Positions 17,124 to 26,386 are shown, numbered from the stretch's first letter. The stretch is 64,000 bases of DNA from Microbacterium sp. ABRD28 (GCF_003850245.1 NZ_CP031015.1:930001-994000), one strand, 5' to 3'. The notes: generated from the sequence alone by a model not told the origin. Numbers and translations are program-made.

Positions 17124-18723
17124 CCGTGGCAACTTCCCTGCGTCGCATGAGCATCAGGGACGACGCTACCCCGGCGACGGCGAGCACGACGAGCCAGGCG
17201 CTGCCGTTCCAAGCGACGCCGTCCGCGGCCGGCACGGGTGCCGCGGCGAACGGCGAGAGCGAGACGATGTCTTCGTCGAGGCCCAGCAGTGCGCCGAACA
17301 GGGCCAGCGATGCCGCCGCGATCACCAGCACCCACCCCAGCGTCGTCGTCGCGCGGGGGAGGAGGGTGAAGATCACCGCGGTCAGGACGGGGAAGACCGC
17401 CGCTCCGAGGACCTGACCGGCGCCTGCGACCACCACGTCCGGGAGGATGGCGGGGTCTCCGCCACGCGCGAGGAGGGCCAGCGTCGCGGCCGCCACCGCC
17501 GCGGCGACGATGACGACGATTCCCGCGAGAGCGGTGGCGAGGAAGGCGCCGAGCCACCTCGCGCGCGCAACCGGGGTCGCCAGCGTCTGCTCGGCCGTGC
17601 CGTGCGTCTCCTCCTGGCGGGCGCGCTGCACCGTCTGCACCCCGAAGCACGCCGCCAAGGTGCCCACCATCACGAAGAAGGTGACGACGAGTCCCTGATC
17701 CATCGAGCCCTGCGCGGCAAGCCGATCGAGCATGTCGGTGACGGCAAGGTTCTGTGTGGCGATCTCGTCGATGACGTCGCCGAGCGATGTCGACAGGGCT
17801 CCGACGACAGCAGCGCCGACGACCCAGGCGAGCAGGGATCCGGCGCTCACGCGCGTCGCCAGCCCGAGCGGGCGGGAGAGGAGAGCGGATGCCGCGGCGC
17901 GGCCCGGACGCGGAGAGATCACGCCGGCGCCGAGATCGCGGGTGGCCTGGAGCGCGGCGGCGAGCGTCAGCAGCGCCACGCTCACGCCGACCGCGAGGAG
18001 GATCGGCCGCGCGTCGTCGTCGGCGAAGGGCCGCACGTTCTCTGCCCACGCGAAGGGCGACATCCAGGCCAATCCCGAGCTCTCCATCCGGGTGAGGTCG
18101 TCCGACGGCGTGCCGACGGCGTTGCCGATCCCCGCGGCGAGGAAGGCGACGAGGATCACCCCGACCGAGAAGGAGTTGGCCGCGCGCGAGCTGCGGAACA
18201 GCTGCGCCGAGACGAGACCGACCCCGAGGAACACGGCCGCCGAGGACGCGAGGGCACCCCCGAGCGCGACGCTGCCGCCTGCCCCGAGACCCGCCGCGAT
18301 GAATGCGGCGGTGGTCGCTCCCCCCAGGAGCACGCAGGCGATCAGTCCGTGGGCGACCGTCGCGATGAAGGGCGCTCGACGACCGGCGGGAGTGGCCGAC
18401 ACCGCGTCGGCGCGTCCCGTTTCCTCCTCGGCGCGCACGTGGCGAACGGCGAGGAAGCTCGCCATGAGCGCTCCGAGGAGGACGAGGAACGGGAGGATGG
18501 TGAAGACGAGGAATGCGCCTTCGCTCGCCCCGGACGGCAGTCCGCGGAAGAGGAGGATGGCAGGGTTCGCCAGCGCGACGGCCAGGAGCGTCTGTCGTTC
18601 GGATTCGGCGGCGAACGCTTCGCTGACACCCGCGGTGGCCGAGAAGCACAGGGCTGCGGTCGCGAGGATCCACACCATCAGCTGCACACCGTCGCGTCGC
18701 AGACGCTGGGCCAGGAGGATCAC
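17116..18723 (-). CDS. ABC exporter permease, polyketide-antibiotic exporter type
   Basis: 535 residues with about twelve membrane segments arranged as two halves, each beginning with a short cytoplasmic part and a hydrophobic stretch (VQLMVWILATAALCFSATAG; then after about residue 300, SLLAWVVGAAVVGALSTSLG). The cytoplasmic loops HVRAEEETGRADAVSATPAGR and RQEETHGTAEQTLATPVAR are the repeated signature of the TnrB3-like exporters of polyketide antibiotics. It overlaps the ATPase gene by ATGA upstream and the regulator downstream. Its own frame is intact, but its ATPase partner is frameshifted. Confidence 0.87.
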   Translation of the reverse strand: MILLAQRLRRDGVQLMVWILATAALCFSATAGVSEAFAAESERQTLLAVALANPAILLFRGLPSGASEGAFLVFTILPFLVLLGALMASFLAVRHVRAEEETGRADAVSATPAGRRAPFIATVAHGLIACVLLGGATTAAFIAAGLGAGGSVALGGALASSAAVFLGVGLVSAQLFRSSRAANSFSVGVILVAFLAAGIGNAVGTPSDDLTRMESSGLAWMSPFAWAENVRPFADDDARPILLAVGVSVALLTLAAALQATRDLGAGVISPRPGRAAASALLSRPLGLATRVSAGSLLAWVVGAAVVGALSTSLGDVIDEIATQNLAVTDMLDRLAAQGSMDQGLVVTFFVMVGTLAACFGVQTVQRARQEETHGTAEQTLATPVARARWLGAFLATALAGIVVIVAAAVAAATLALLARGGDPAILPDVVVAGAGQVLGAAVFPVLTAVIFTLLPRATTTLGWVLVIAAASLALFGALLGLDEDIVSLSPFAAAPVPAADGVAWNGSAWLVVLAVAGVASSLMLMRRREVATGG

Positions 18724-19627
18724 GACGCCTCCACGGGCTCGTCGCCGTAGTGGCGCAGGAACAGCTCCTCCAGGCTCGGCGGCTCGATGCGCAGACCCTC
18801 GACGCCGAGACCGGACAGTTCGGGAAGCGCGGCGGTCACCCGGTCGCTGTCGAGCGACATTCGGACCCGCCCGCCCTCCACCTCGACGTCGTGCGCGCCC
18901 GGGATGGCGGGGACGGCTCCGTCACGGGCGGAGAACGAGACCGAGGTGCGGGTGAGGTGGCGAAGTTCGGCGAGGGTGCCGGATTCCACGACCCGACCCG
19001 CCCGGATGATCGAGACGTGATCGCAGACCTGCTCGACCTCGGGGAGGATGTGGCTGGAGAGCAGCGCCGTCGCCCCGGATTCCTTGGCTCGCTGGAGCTC
19101 GGTGCGGAAGACCAGTTCCATCAGCGGGTCCAGGCCGCTGGTCGGCTCGTCGAAGATGTACAGGTCTGCGGGCACGGCGAAGGCGGCGATGAGCGCGACC
19201 TTCTGTCGATTGCCCTTCGAGTAGGTGCGGCCCTTCCTGCGCGGGTCGAACTGGAAGACCTCGCACAGTCGCTCGCGTTCCGCGCGGTAGCGGGCGTCGT
19301 TCCGGCCGGCGCCGCGCAGGCGGGAGAGGAAGTCGATGGCCTCTCCTCCGGTGAGGTTCGGCCAGATGCTCACGTCACCGGGAACGTACGCGATTCGGCG
19401 GTGCAGGCGCACCGCGTCGCGCCACGGATCGCCGCCGAGCACGCGCGCGTCGCCGGACGTGGCGCGCGCGAGGCCGAGAAGGATGCGGATCGTCGTCGAC
19501 TTCCCCGCCCCGTTCGGGCCGAGGAATCCGTGAACCTGTCCCGGGGAACGTGGAGGTCGAGGCCGTCGAGAGCGGCGACCCGCCCGTATCGCTTGACGAG
19601 GCCGTGCGTGCGGATGACGTCTGTCAT
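18720..19627 (-). pseudogene. ABC transporter ATPase, frameshifted upstream of Walker A
   Basis: The first 30 codons from ATG 19627 (TDVIRTHGLVKRYGRVAALDGLDLHVPR) read as a normal ABC ATPase. The frame then degenerates at the run of C and G at 19540-19546. One frame over, the protein continues without loss as GFLGPNGAGKSTTIRILL (Walker A), SKGNRQKVALIAAF (signature region) and YIFDEPTSGLDPL (Walker B) to the stop at 18720. One missing base in the CCC/GGGG run explains it. Either the exporter is inactivated or the assembly dropped a homopolymer base. The rest of the gene shows no decay, which favours a recent event or an error. It is the first gene of the operon with permease, regulator and esterase. 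Confidence 0.85.
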
Positions 19628-19634
19628 GCGGGTG

Positions 19635-19663
19635 ACGCTACACGCGTTTCACGAATTTGTGAA
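19635..19663 (-). promoter_or_regulatory. Promoter and 16-bp palindromic operator of the ABC exporter operon
   Basis: On the minus strand TAGCGT (19635-19640) lies seven bases before the ATG at 19627. Upstream, the palindrome TTCACGAATTTGTGAA (19648-19663) covers the spacer/-35 area. A dimeric winged-helix protein bound there would shut the promoter. The GbsR/MarR protein encoded third in the operon is the obvious candidate. Confidence 0.6.
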
Positions 19664-19685
19664 TAGTGTGCGCTGCGGCCCGGTG

Positions 19686-19747
19686 TGTATACGTCGCCGA
19701 CACCATCGCCGCATCGACCCCGTCAATTCGGCGAATATGTATACACT
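19686..19747 (+). promoter_or_regulatory. TGTATAC operators and promoter of the prp operon
   Basis: Two copies of a TGTATAC palindrome, TGTATACG (19686-19693) and TGTATACA (19738-19745), lie 52 bp apart. The second overlaps a TACACT -10 (19742-19747). FCD-type GntR regulators commonly bind TNGTNNNACNA sites of this kind, and the first gene of the operon encodes one, so autorepression is likely. Confidence 0.6.
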
Positions 19748-19773
19748 GGTGCTGACCACGGGAGGTGATGTGT

Positions 19774-20418
19774 GTGCGAGCGAGTGATCGGGCGTACGCG
19801 ACCCTCCTCGACGAGATCCAGCAGGGGGTTCTCGCGCCGGGCACCGTCCTCGGCGAGGTCGAGCAGTCGACCCGTCTCGGGGTGAGCCGCACACCGCTGC
19901 GCGAAGCGCTCGCGCGCCTGGTCTCCGACGGGCTCGTCGTGCAGCAGTCCCCCCGCGTGACGGTGGTCGCACCCATCGACTCCGACGACATCCGCGCCCT
20001 CTTCGAGGTGCGCCGCGCCCTCGAGGAGGCCGCTGCCCGCGCGGCCGCCCGCAGCCACCACCGCCGGCGCTTCGCCGAGTTGGCCGAGAGCTTCGCCGAG
20101 GTGGACGTCAGCAGCGCGGCAGCGCGTGAGGAGTACTACGCCCTCATCGCGCGTTTCGATGCCGCCCTCGACGCCGCGCACGGAAACGACTACCTCACCG
20201 CCGCCCTCCGCACCGTCCGCACACACCTGGTGCGGGTGCGTAGGCTCGCTCGCGAGCACACCGGCCGCTTGGCGGCATCCGTCTCAGAGCACCACCTGAT
20301 CGCGCAGGCCATCGCCGACGGCGACGCCGACCTCGCCGCGCACGCCACGCACGTCCACCTTCACCACGCGCTCTCGCACGTGATCGCATCCCCCCGCACC
20401 CAGCAAGGAGCAGCATGA
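19774..20418 (+). CDS. GntR family regulator with FCD domain, probable prp operon regulator
   Basis: About 214 residues. The N-terminal winged helix runs through [23 protein letters not shown] and [19 protein letters not shown] (residues 5-55). The C-terminal all-helical FCD ligand domain shows [24 protein letters not shown]-like and [20 protein letters not shown] with metal/ligand histidines. A GGGAGG site lies eight bases before the GTG at 19774; GTG 19765 and ATG 19768 in the same frame overlap that site and are less likely. It overlaps prpD by ATGA, so it regulates and travels with the methylcitrate cycle genes. The effector may be a methylcitrate or propionyl-CoA intermediate. Confidence 0.83.
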   Translation: MRASDRAYATLLDEIQQGVLAPGTVLGEVEQSTRLGVSRTPLREALARLVSDGLVVQQSPRVTVVAPIDSDDIRALFEVRRALEEAAARAAARSHHRRRFAELAESFAEVDVSSAAAREEYYALIARFDAALDAAHGNDYLTAALRTVRTHLVRVRRLAREHTGRLAASVSEHHLIAQAIADGDADLAAHATHVHLHHALSHVIASPRTQQGAA

Positions 20419-21941
20419 CCGTCACCCACCATCTGCGCGTCCACCGCAGCGATGAACACCTGCCGCGCGAGGGGCAGCTCGCCTGGCACATCGCGGAGGT
20501 GGCCGCCGACCCCGTCGAGGTCGACGCCGACACGACCGACATGATCATCAACCGCATCATCGACAACGCCGCGGTCGCGGCCGCGTCCCTCACGCGGGCG
20601 CCCGTGAGCGCCGCACGCCAGCAGGCGCTCGATCACGCGGTGTCGGTCGGTGGCGACGGCGCGACGATCTTCGGGTGCGCGCTCGAGCGGCGCACGAGCC
20701 CCGAATGGGCGGCGTGGGCGAACGGCGTGGCCGTGCGGGAGCTCGATTATCACGACACCTTCCTCGCCGCCGACTACTCGCATCCGGGCGACAACATCCC
20801 GCCGATCCTCGCCGTGGCTCAGCACGTCGGTGCCGACGGGCGGGCGTTGCTGCGCGGCATCGCCACGGGATACGAGATCCAGATCGACCTGGTGCGCGCG
20901 ATCTGCCTGCACAAGCACAAGATCGACCACGTCGCCCACCTGGGCCCGTCGGCGGCCGCCGGGATCGGCACGCTGCTCGACCTTCCCGTCGAGACGATCT
21001 ACCAGGCTGTCGGTCAGGCCCTGCACACCACCACGGCCACTCGGCAGTCGCGCAAGGGAGAGATCTCCACCTGGAAGGCCCACGCGCCCGCGTTCGCCGG
21101 AAAGATGGCGGTCGAGGCCGTCGACCGTGCGATGCGCGGCGAGACCTCGCCCTCGCCGATCTACGAGGGTGAAGACGGCGTGATCGCCTGGATGCTCGAC
21201 GGCCCCGACGCCTCGTACGACGTGCCCCTGCCCGCCGCGGGAGAGCCGAAGCGCGCCATTCTGGATTCGTACACCAAGGAGCATTCGGCCGAGTACCAGG
21301 CGCAGGCCTGGATCGACCTGGCGCGGAAGCTCCACGGCGAGCACCCGGCAGCGACCGATCCCGCGAACGTAGCCTCGATCGTGCTGCACACCTCGCACCA
21401 CACCCACTACGTGATCGGATCGGGCGCGAACGACCCGCAGAAGTACGACCCCACCGCGTCGCGCGAGACCCTCGACCACTCGATCCCGTACATCTTCGCC
21501 GTCGCCCTCCAGGACGGCGGCTGGCACCACGTCGACTCGTACACGCCCGAGCGCGCGGGGCGGGCCGACACGGTCGAGCTCTGGCAGAAGATCACCACGG
21601 CCGAGGACGCCGAATGGACTCGCCGCTACCACTCCGACGACCCGAACGAGAAGGCCTTCGGTGGTCGCGTGGTGATCACGCTCACCGACGGCACCGTGAT
21701 CGAAGACGAGATCGCCGTCGCCGACGCGCATCCTCTCGGGGCGCGGCCCTTCGCGCGGGACGACTACGTGCGCAAGTTCCGGCTGCTCGCCGAACCCGTG
21801 CTCGCGCCCGAGGAGATCGAGCGCTTCCTCGGGCTCGCCGAGCGCCTCCCCGAGCTCACCGCCGACGAGGTGCGGCAGCTCTCGATCGTCGCCAAGCCCG
21901 GGGTGCTGGCCACCGCGCCGGCGCCGAAGGGCCTCTTCTGA
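20415..21941 (+). CDS. prpD: 2-methylcitrate dehydratase PrpD (MmgE/PrpD family)
   Basis: 508 residues, the full length of PrpD. The enzyme dehydrates 2-methylcitrate to cis-2-methylaconitate in the propionyl-CoA-oxidising methylcitrate cycle. Conserved stretches include [23 protein letters not shown], the [18 protein letters not shown] region, [20 protein letters not shown] and [14 protein letters not shown]. It starts four bases inside the GntR gene, and its stop shares an A with the ATG of prpB. The operon order regulator-D-B-C is one of the common actinobacterial arrangements. Confidence 0.92.
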   Translation: MTVTHHLRVHRSDEHLPREGQLAWHIAEVAADPVEVDADTTDMIINRIIDNAAVAAASLTRAPVSAARQQALDHAVSVGGDGATIFGCALERRTSPEWAAWANGVAVRELDYHDTFLAADYSHPGDNIPPILAVAQHVGADGRALLRGIATGYEIQIDLVRAICLHKHKIDHVAHLGPSAAAGIGTLLDLPVETIYQAVGQALHTTTATRQSRKGEISTWKAHAPAFAGKMAVEAVDRAMRGETSPSPIYEGEDGVIAWMLDGPDASYDVPLPAAGEPKRAILDSYTKEHSAEYQAQAWIDLARKLHGEHPAATDPANVASIVLHTSHHTHYVIGSGANDPQKYDPTASRETLDHSIPYIFAVALQDGGWHHVDSYTPERAGRADTVELWQKITTAEDAEWTRRYHSDDPNEKAFGGRVVITLTDGTVIEDEIAVADAHPLGARPFARDDYVRKFRLLAEPVLAPEEIERFLGLAERLPELTADEVRQLSIVAKPGVLATAPAPKGLF

Positions 21942-22849
21942 TGCTCTACTCGACCGTTCCCGCGCATGAGAAGCGGCGCGCGTTCCGTGAGCGGCTGCGC
22001 TCGGGCGAGCTGCTGCGCTTCCCCGGCGCCTTCAACCCGCTGTCGGCGCGCCTCATCGAACGGAAGGGCTTCGAGGGCGTCTACATCTCGGGGGCGGTGC
22101 TCTCGGCCGACCTGGGGCTTCCCGACATCGGGCTCACGACCCTCCCCGAGGTGGCCGGTCGCGGTCAGCAGATCGCGCGCATGACCGACCTCCCCGCGCT
22201 CATCGATGCCGACACCGGGTTCGGCGAGCCGATGAACGTCGCCCGCACCATTCAGACACTCGAAGACGCAGGGATCGCCGGCACCCATATCGAGGATCAG
22301 GTCAACCCGAAGCGCTGCGGTCACCTCGACGGCAAGTCGGTCGTCGACAAAGACACGGCGATCAAGCGCATCCGCGCAGCGGCGGACGCGAGGCGCGACC
22401 CGAACTTCCTCATCATGGCGCGCACCGACATCCGTGCCGTCGACGGGTTGGATGCCGCCATCGACCGCGCCCGCGCGCTGGTCGACGCCGGAGCCGACGC
22501 GATCTTCCCCGAGGCTATGCGCGACCTGTCGGAGTTCGAGGCGGTGAGGCGCGCGATCGACGTGCCGATCCTGGCGAACATGACCGAGTTCGGCAAGAGC
22601 GACCTCTTCTCGGTGGCGCAGCTTCGGGATGTCGGTGTGAACATCGTCATCTGGCCGGTGTCGCTGCTGCGGATGGCGATGGGGGCGGCGTCGCGCGCCC
22701 TCGATACGCTCGTCGACGAGGGTCACCTCACTTCGAAGCTCGGCGAGATGCAGCACCGCGCCGACCTGTACGACCTCATCGACTACGAGCAGTACACCCA
22801 TTTCGATCAGGACGTCTTCAACTTCCAGATCGACACCACCGGTCGTTGA
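21941..22849 (+). CDS. prpB: Methylisocitrate lyase
   Basis: 302 residues, an isocitrate lyase/PEP mutase barrel. It cleaves 2-methylisocitrate to succinate and pyruvate. The catalytic loop KRCGH is at 124-128 with Cys126. Metal-binding DADTGFGEP and IEDQVNPK precede it, and RTDIRAVDGLDAAIDRA follows. The frame is open far upstream, but the ATG at 21941 overlaps the prpD stop and begins the family homology. The last two codons and stop (GGTCGTTGA) lie in a repeat element, so the C-terminal GR was supplied by that insertion. Confidence 0.93.
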   Translation: MLYSTVPAHEKRRAFRERLRSGELLRFPGAFNPLSARLIERKGFEGVYISGAVLSADLGLPDIGLTTLPEVAGRGQQIARMTDLPALIDADTGFGEPMNVARTIQTLEDAGIAGTHIEDQVNPKRCGHLDGKSVVDKDTAIKRIRAAADARRDPNFLIMARTDIRAVDGLDAAIDRARALVDAGADAIFPEAMRDLSEFEAVRRAIDVPILANMTEFGKSDLFSVAQLRDVGVNIVIWPVSLLRMAMGAASRALDTLVDEGHLTSKLGEMQHRADLYDLIDYEQYTHFDQDVFNFQIDTTGR

Positions 22850-22871
22850 GCGAGCGAAGCGAGACGAAACG
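22841..22871. repeat. REP-like element (family R1), one arm
   Basis: GGTCGTTGAGCGAGCGAAGC followed by GAGACGAAACG, which matches the left arm of the larger palindrome at 26275-26353. It begins in the last codons of prpB and fills most of the 40-bp gap to prpC, leaving the AAAGGAG ribosome site of prpC intact. Confidence 0.75.
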
Positions 22872-22889
22872 CCAGCAAAGGAGCACCGC

Positions 22890-24080
22890 ATGACCGAACC
22901 CGACATCAAGAAGGGCCTCGCCGGCGTCGTCGTGGACTACACGGCGGTCTCGAAGGTCAACCCTGAGACGAACTCGCTGCTGTACCGCGGATACCCGGTG
23001 CAGGAGCTCGCCGCGACCCAGCCGTTCGAGGCGGTGGCCTTCCTTTTGTGGAACGGCGAGCTGCCCACCGGTGTGGAGCTGGCGAAGCTTCGCGCGACCG
23101 AACGCTCGTACCGCGCGCTCCCCGCCGACGTACGGGCCGCGATCGACCTGGTTCCGCTCGATGCGCACCCGATGGACGAGGTGCGGACCGCTCTCAGCCT
23201 CATCGGCGCGCGGGATCTCGCCGGTACCGGCTCGGTTCTCGACGCGAGCGCGAGCGCCGAGGAGAACCTCGCGCGCAGCATCCGTCTCTTCTCCGTCCTG
23301 CCGGCCATCGTCGCCTATGGGCAGCGGCGCAGGCGGGGTCAGCAGCCCGTCGCGCCGCGGGATGACCTCGACTACGCGGCGAACTTCCTCTGGATGACCT
23401 TCGGCGAGGAAGCCGATCCGGTCGTCGTCGACGCGTTCAACCGGTCGATGATCCTCTACGCCGAGCACTCGTTCAACGCCTCGACCTTCACCGCGCGGGT
23501 GATCGCGTCGACGCTCAGCGACCTGTACTCGGCGGTCGTCGGCGCCGTCGGCGCCCTGAAGGGACCGCTCCACGGCGGGGCGAACGAAGCCGTGCTGCAC
23601 ATCTTCGACGAGATCGGCTCGGCCGAGAACGTCGTGCCGTGGCTCGACGCGGCGCTCGCCGAGAAGCGCAAGATCATGGGATTCGGACACCGCGTCTACA
23701 AGCGCGGTGACTCGCGGGTGCCGACGATGAAGGCCGCGCTCGACACTCTCGTCGCGCACTACGACCGGCCCGATGTGCTCGCGCTCTACGAGACGCTCGA
23801 GTCGGAGTTCGTCTCGCGCAGGGGCATCTACCCGAATCTCGACTACCCGTCGGGCCCGGCGTACAACCTGATGGGCTTCGACACCCTCACCTTCACGCCG
23901 CTGTTCGTCGCGGCGAGGATCGTCGGGTGGACGGCGCACGTGATCGAGCAGCTGGGTGCGAACGCCCTCATCCGGCCGCTTTCGGAGTACAACGGCCCCG
24001 ACGAGCGGCACGTCGAGGGGTATGTGCCCGACGAGGCCGTGCTGGCCGTCGCCGATCGTCCGGAGGAGTCGGCGGGGTGA
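22890..24080 (+). CDS. prpC: 2-methylcitrate synthase (citrate synthase family)
   Basis: 396 residues. It condenses propionyl-CoA and oxaloacetate to 2-methylcitrate, the entry step of the cycle. The citrate synthase signatures are present: SKVNPETNSLLYRGYPVQEL near the N-terminus, the active-site His in GPLHGGANEAV, GFGHRVYKRGDSR with the second His, and LDYPSGPAYNLMGF with the Asp region modified as in methylcitrate synthases. AAAGGAG lies seven bases before the ATG. The stop overlaps the GTG of the thioesterase (GTGA). It follows prpB across a REP-like arm. Confidence 0.92.
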   Translation: MTEPDIKKGLAGVVVDYTAVSKVNPETNSLLYRGYPVQELAATQPFEAVAFLLWNGELPTGVELAKLRATERSYRALPADVRAAIDLVPLDAHPMDEVRTALSLIGARDLAGTGSVLDASASAEENLARSIRLFSVLPAIVAYGQRRRRGQQPVAPRDDLDYAANFLWMTFGEEADPVVVDAFNRSMILYAEHSFNASTFTARVIASTLSDLYSAVVGAVGALKGPLHGGANEAVLHIFDEIGSAENVVPWLDAALAEKRKIMGFGHRVYKRGDSRVPTMKAALDTLVAHYDRPDVLALYETLESEFVSRRGIYPNLDYPSGPAYNLMGFDTLTFTPLFVAARIVGWTAHVIEQLGANALIRPLSEYNGPDERHVEGYVPDEAVLAVADRPEESAG

Positions 24081-24537
24081 GTGTCTGGTTCGGCGATGTG
24101 GCCGCCGTCGACCTCGATGCGATGGCGCCCGGCACGATGATCGAGAACCTCGGCATCGAGATCGTCGAGGTGCGGGATGACGCTCTTGTCGGCCGGATGC
24201 CGGTGGATCACCGCACCACGCAGCCGGCGGGTGTGCTGCACGGCGGGGCGTCGGTCGCCGTCGCCGAGACGCTGGCGTCGTGGGCCGGATACCTCGCCGT
24301 CGACCGGGAGAAGTTCCACGTCGTGGGGCAGGAGATCAACGCGAACCATTTGCGTCCGGTCTCGTCGGGGTGGGTCACCGCCACCGCGTCGCCGGTGCAT
24401 CTGGGCCGACGGGCGCACGTGTGGGAGATCCGGATCGTGGACGACGCGGACAGGTTGGTCTGCATCTCGCGGTGCACCCTCGCGGTGATCGAGCAGCGGA
24501 GCTCGTACGCCACCCGGATCGGAGGCTGGCGCTGTGA
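24077..24537 (+). CDS. PaaI-type hotdog thioesterase, C-terminal frame disturbed
   Basis: The hotdog domain is complete over about 140 residues from the GTG overlapping prpC: GRMPVDHRTTQPAGVLHGGASVAVAETLAS holds the HGG and catalytic Glu region, then INANHLRPV and CISRCTLAVIEQ. It probably hydrolyses small acyl-CoA thioesters and relieves CoA trapping by propionyl- or methylmalonyl-type esters. The oddity is the end. Its frame has no stop until 25090, deep inside the thiolase gene, whereas the frame one base over ends at TGA 24535-24537, overlapping the thiolase GTG as GTGA like the other junctions here. A single lost base between about 24490 and 24534 is the simplest explanation. The end given assumes that. 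Confidence 0.7.
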
Positions 24538-25706
24538 GGTCGGCGGTGATCGTCGACGCGGTGCGCACGGTCGCGGGGCGCGGGAAGCCGGGCGGTGCGC
24601 TGTCCGGGGTGCATCCGGCGGATCTCGCCGCGGGGATGCTGGAGGGCCTGCTCGAGCGGAACGGGCTGGAGTCGGCGCAGGTCGACGATGCGATCCTCGG
24701 ATGCGTGAGCCAGATCGGCGATCAGGCGATGAACATCGCCCGGCAGGCGGTGCTCGCTGCGGGGTTCGACGAGTCGGTTCCGGCGACGACGATCGACCGC
24801 CAGTGCGGATCGAGTCAGCAGGCCGTGCACTTCGCCGCGCAGGGCGTGATCGCCGGTGCGTACGACATCGTCATCGCCGGGGGAGTGGAGTCGATGAGCC
24901 GCGTGCCGCTCGGCTCTTCGCGTCAGGGCGGGTCTGTGTCATCCGGTCTGCGAGCACGGTATCCCGAGGGCCTCGTGAACCAGGGAGTGTCGGCGGAGTT
25001 GATCGCCGAACGCTGGAACCTGGGACGCGAAGAACTGGATGCGTTCGCCGCCGAGTCCCACCGACGCGCTGCCGCGGCGTGGGGCGATGACCGATTCGCC
25101 TCGCAGCTGATCCCGGTCGCGGGTGTCGAATCCTCGATGGATGAGACGGTGCGGGCTCAGACGACGCCGGAGAAGCTCGCGGGGCTCGCGCCCGCCTTTC
25201 GCACCGATGAGCTCGCGGCGCGCTTCCCGGAGCTCGAGTGGCGGATCACGGCGGGCAACTCGTCGCCCTTGACCGATGCCGCGTCGGCGGTGCTGATCAT
25301 GAGCGAGGAGCGGGCGCTCGCGCTCGGGCTCGCACCGCGGGCGCGGTTCCACGCCTTCGCCGTGGTCGGCGATGATCCGCTGATGATGCTGACCGGACCG
25401 ATACCGGCGACAAGGCGGATCCTCGAGCGGAGCGGGCTGTCGATCGACGACCTCGACGTGTTCGAGGTGAACGAGGCGTTCGCGTCGGTGCCGCTCGCCT
25501 GGCTGGCCGAGGTCGGCGCCGACCCGTCGAAGCTGAACCCGTGGGGCGGGGCGATCGCCCTCGGTCACGCGGTCGGGGCGTCGGGAACGAGGCTTCTCGG
25601 CACGATGCTGGCGTACCTCGAGGCGACGGGCGGACGCTACGGCCTGCAGACGATGTGCGAGGGCGGCGGCATGGCCAACGCGACGATCATCGAGCGGCTC
25701 GGCTGA
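24534..25706 (+). CDS. Thiolase family protein (acetyl-CoA C-acyltransferase)
   Basis: 390 residues, full length for a degradative thiolase. The nucleophile Cys91 is in TIDRQCGSSQQA. NEAFAS, GHAVGASG (His) and the second cysteine in MCEGGGMANA are all present. It cleaves 3-ketoacyl-CoA with CoA, or condenses in reverse. In this operon, after the methylcitrate cycle genes, it probably releases propionyl-CoA or acetyl-CoA from beta-oxidation or isoleucine breakdown. The GTG start overlaps the expected stop of the thioesterase. It ends the operon; the next gene has its own leaderless promoter. Confidence 0.9.
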   Translation: MRSAVIVDAVRTVAGRGKPGGALSGVHPADLAAGMLEGLLERNGLESAQVDDAILGCVSQIGDQAMNIARQAVLAAGFDESVPATTIDRQCGSSQQAVHFAAQGVIAGAYDIVIAGGVESMSRVPLGSSRQGGSVSSGLRARYPEGLVNQGVSAELIAERWNLGREELDAFAAESHRRAAAAWGDDRFASQLIPVAGVESSMDETVRAQTTPEKLAGLAPAFRTDELAARFPELEWRITAGNSSPLTDAASAVLIMSEERALALGLAPRARFHAFAVVGDDPLMMLTGPIPATRRILERSGLSIDDLDVFEVNEAFASVPLAWLAEVGADPSKLNPWGGAIALGHAVGASGTRLLGTMLAYLEATGGRYGLQTMCEGGGMANATIIERLG

Positions 25707-25725
25707 GTCGCGCTACCGTTCCCGC

Positions 25726-26283
25726 ATGCGCATCGTCGTGTCGGGCACGCACGCCGCGGGCAAGAGCACGCTCATCTCCGATTTCGTGGAGCGGCATCCT
25801 GCTTTCGTCGTCTTCTCCGACCCCTTCGACCTCATCGACGAGCGCTGGGACGGTCCGCATCCGGCGGCATTCGCCGCGCAGCTCCGCATGGCGGCGGATC
25901 GTCTGCGGCACCCGGAGGCTGCGGACCTGATCGCCGAGCGCGGACCGCTCGACTTCCTCGCCTACCTGTGGGCGCTGGATCGGATGGATGTCGCCGACGT
26001 CGCTCCCGAGCTTCTCGACCGCGCGAGAGCGATCACCGCTGAGGCGATGCACCACGTCGATCTCGTCGTCGTCCTCCCTCTCGCTGCCGACGACGTCGAC
26101 GGACCGGCCCCTGACGAGGACGGAGAGTACGCCGAGCTTCGCGAGATGATGAACGACATCCTTCTCGACCTCGTCGACGATGAAGACCTGGTCGGTCCGC
26201 GCGCTCGCACCGTCGAGATCGGCGGCGCGCGCGAAGCGCGACTCGCGGCACTCACCGACGCTGTCGACCGGTTCGGTCGTTGA
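25726..26283 (+). CDS. P-loop AAA/kinase-like ATPase
   Basis: 185 residues. The Walker A is SGTHAAGKST (residues 6-15), and a DR-like segment ERGPLDFLAYL around residue 70 resembles the lid/substrate region of small nucleotide or NadR-type kinases. No closer family is recognised. A small-molecule kinase is plausible, but the substrate is unknown. TACCGT six bases before the ATG indicates leaderless transcription independent of the thiolase. Its final codons GGTCGTTGA are the first bases of a REP-like palindrome, as in prpB. Confidence 0.75.
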   Translation: MRIVVSGTHAAGKSTLISDFVERHPAFVVFSDPFDLIDERWDGPHPAAFAAQLRMAADRLRHPEAADLIAERGPLDFLAYLWALDRMDVADVAPELLDRARAITAEAMHHVDLVVVLPLAADDVDGPAPDEDGEYAELREMMNDILLDLVDDEDLVGPRARTVEIGGAREARLAALTDAVDRFGR

Positions 26284-26353
26284 CCGAGGAGCGCAGCGAC
26301 GAGACGAAACGCGGTGGGATGTCGTTTCCTCTCGCTGCGCTCGCTCAACCACC
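26275..26353. repeat. REP-like palindrome (family R1), two arms
   Basis: The left arm GGTCGTTGACCGAGGAGCGC continues through AGCGACGAGACGAAACG. After a short centre, the right arm runs back as GTCGTTTCCTCTCGCTGCGC then TCGCTCAACCACC. The arms pair over about 30 bp with a few mismatches and bulges. The left arm includes the stop codon of the upstream ATPase gene. The structure resembles bacterial REP/BIME elements and could act as a terminator or mRNA 3' end. Confidence 0.75.
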
Positions 26354-26386
26354 GGCTCGGGCGGTGACGCCTGCAAGCATGGTCGT

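Noticed and set aside
24077..25090. Thioesterase read as a 338-residue protein through the thiolase gene
   Set aside because: After the hotdog domain the translation is arginine-rich without family similarity, and it overlaps a complete thiolase with intact catalytic residues.
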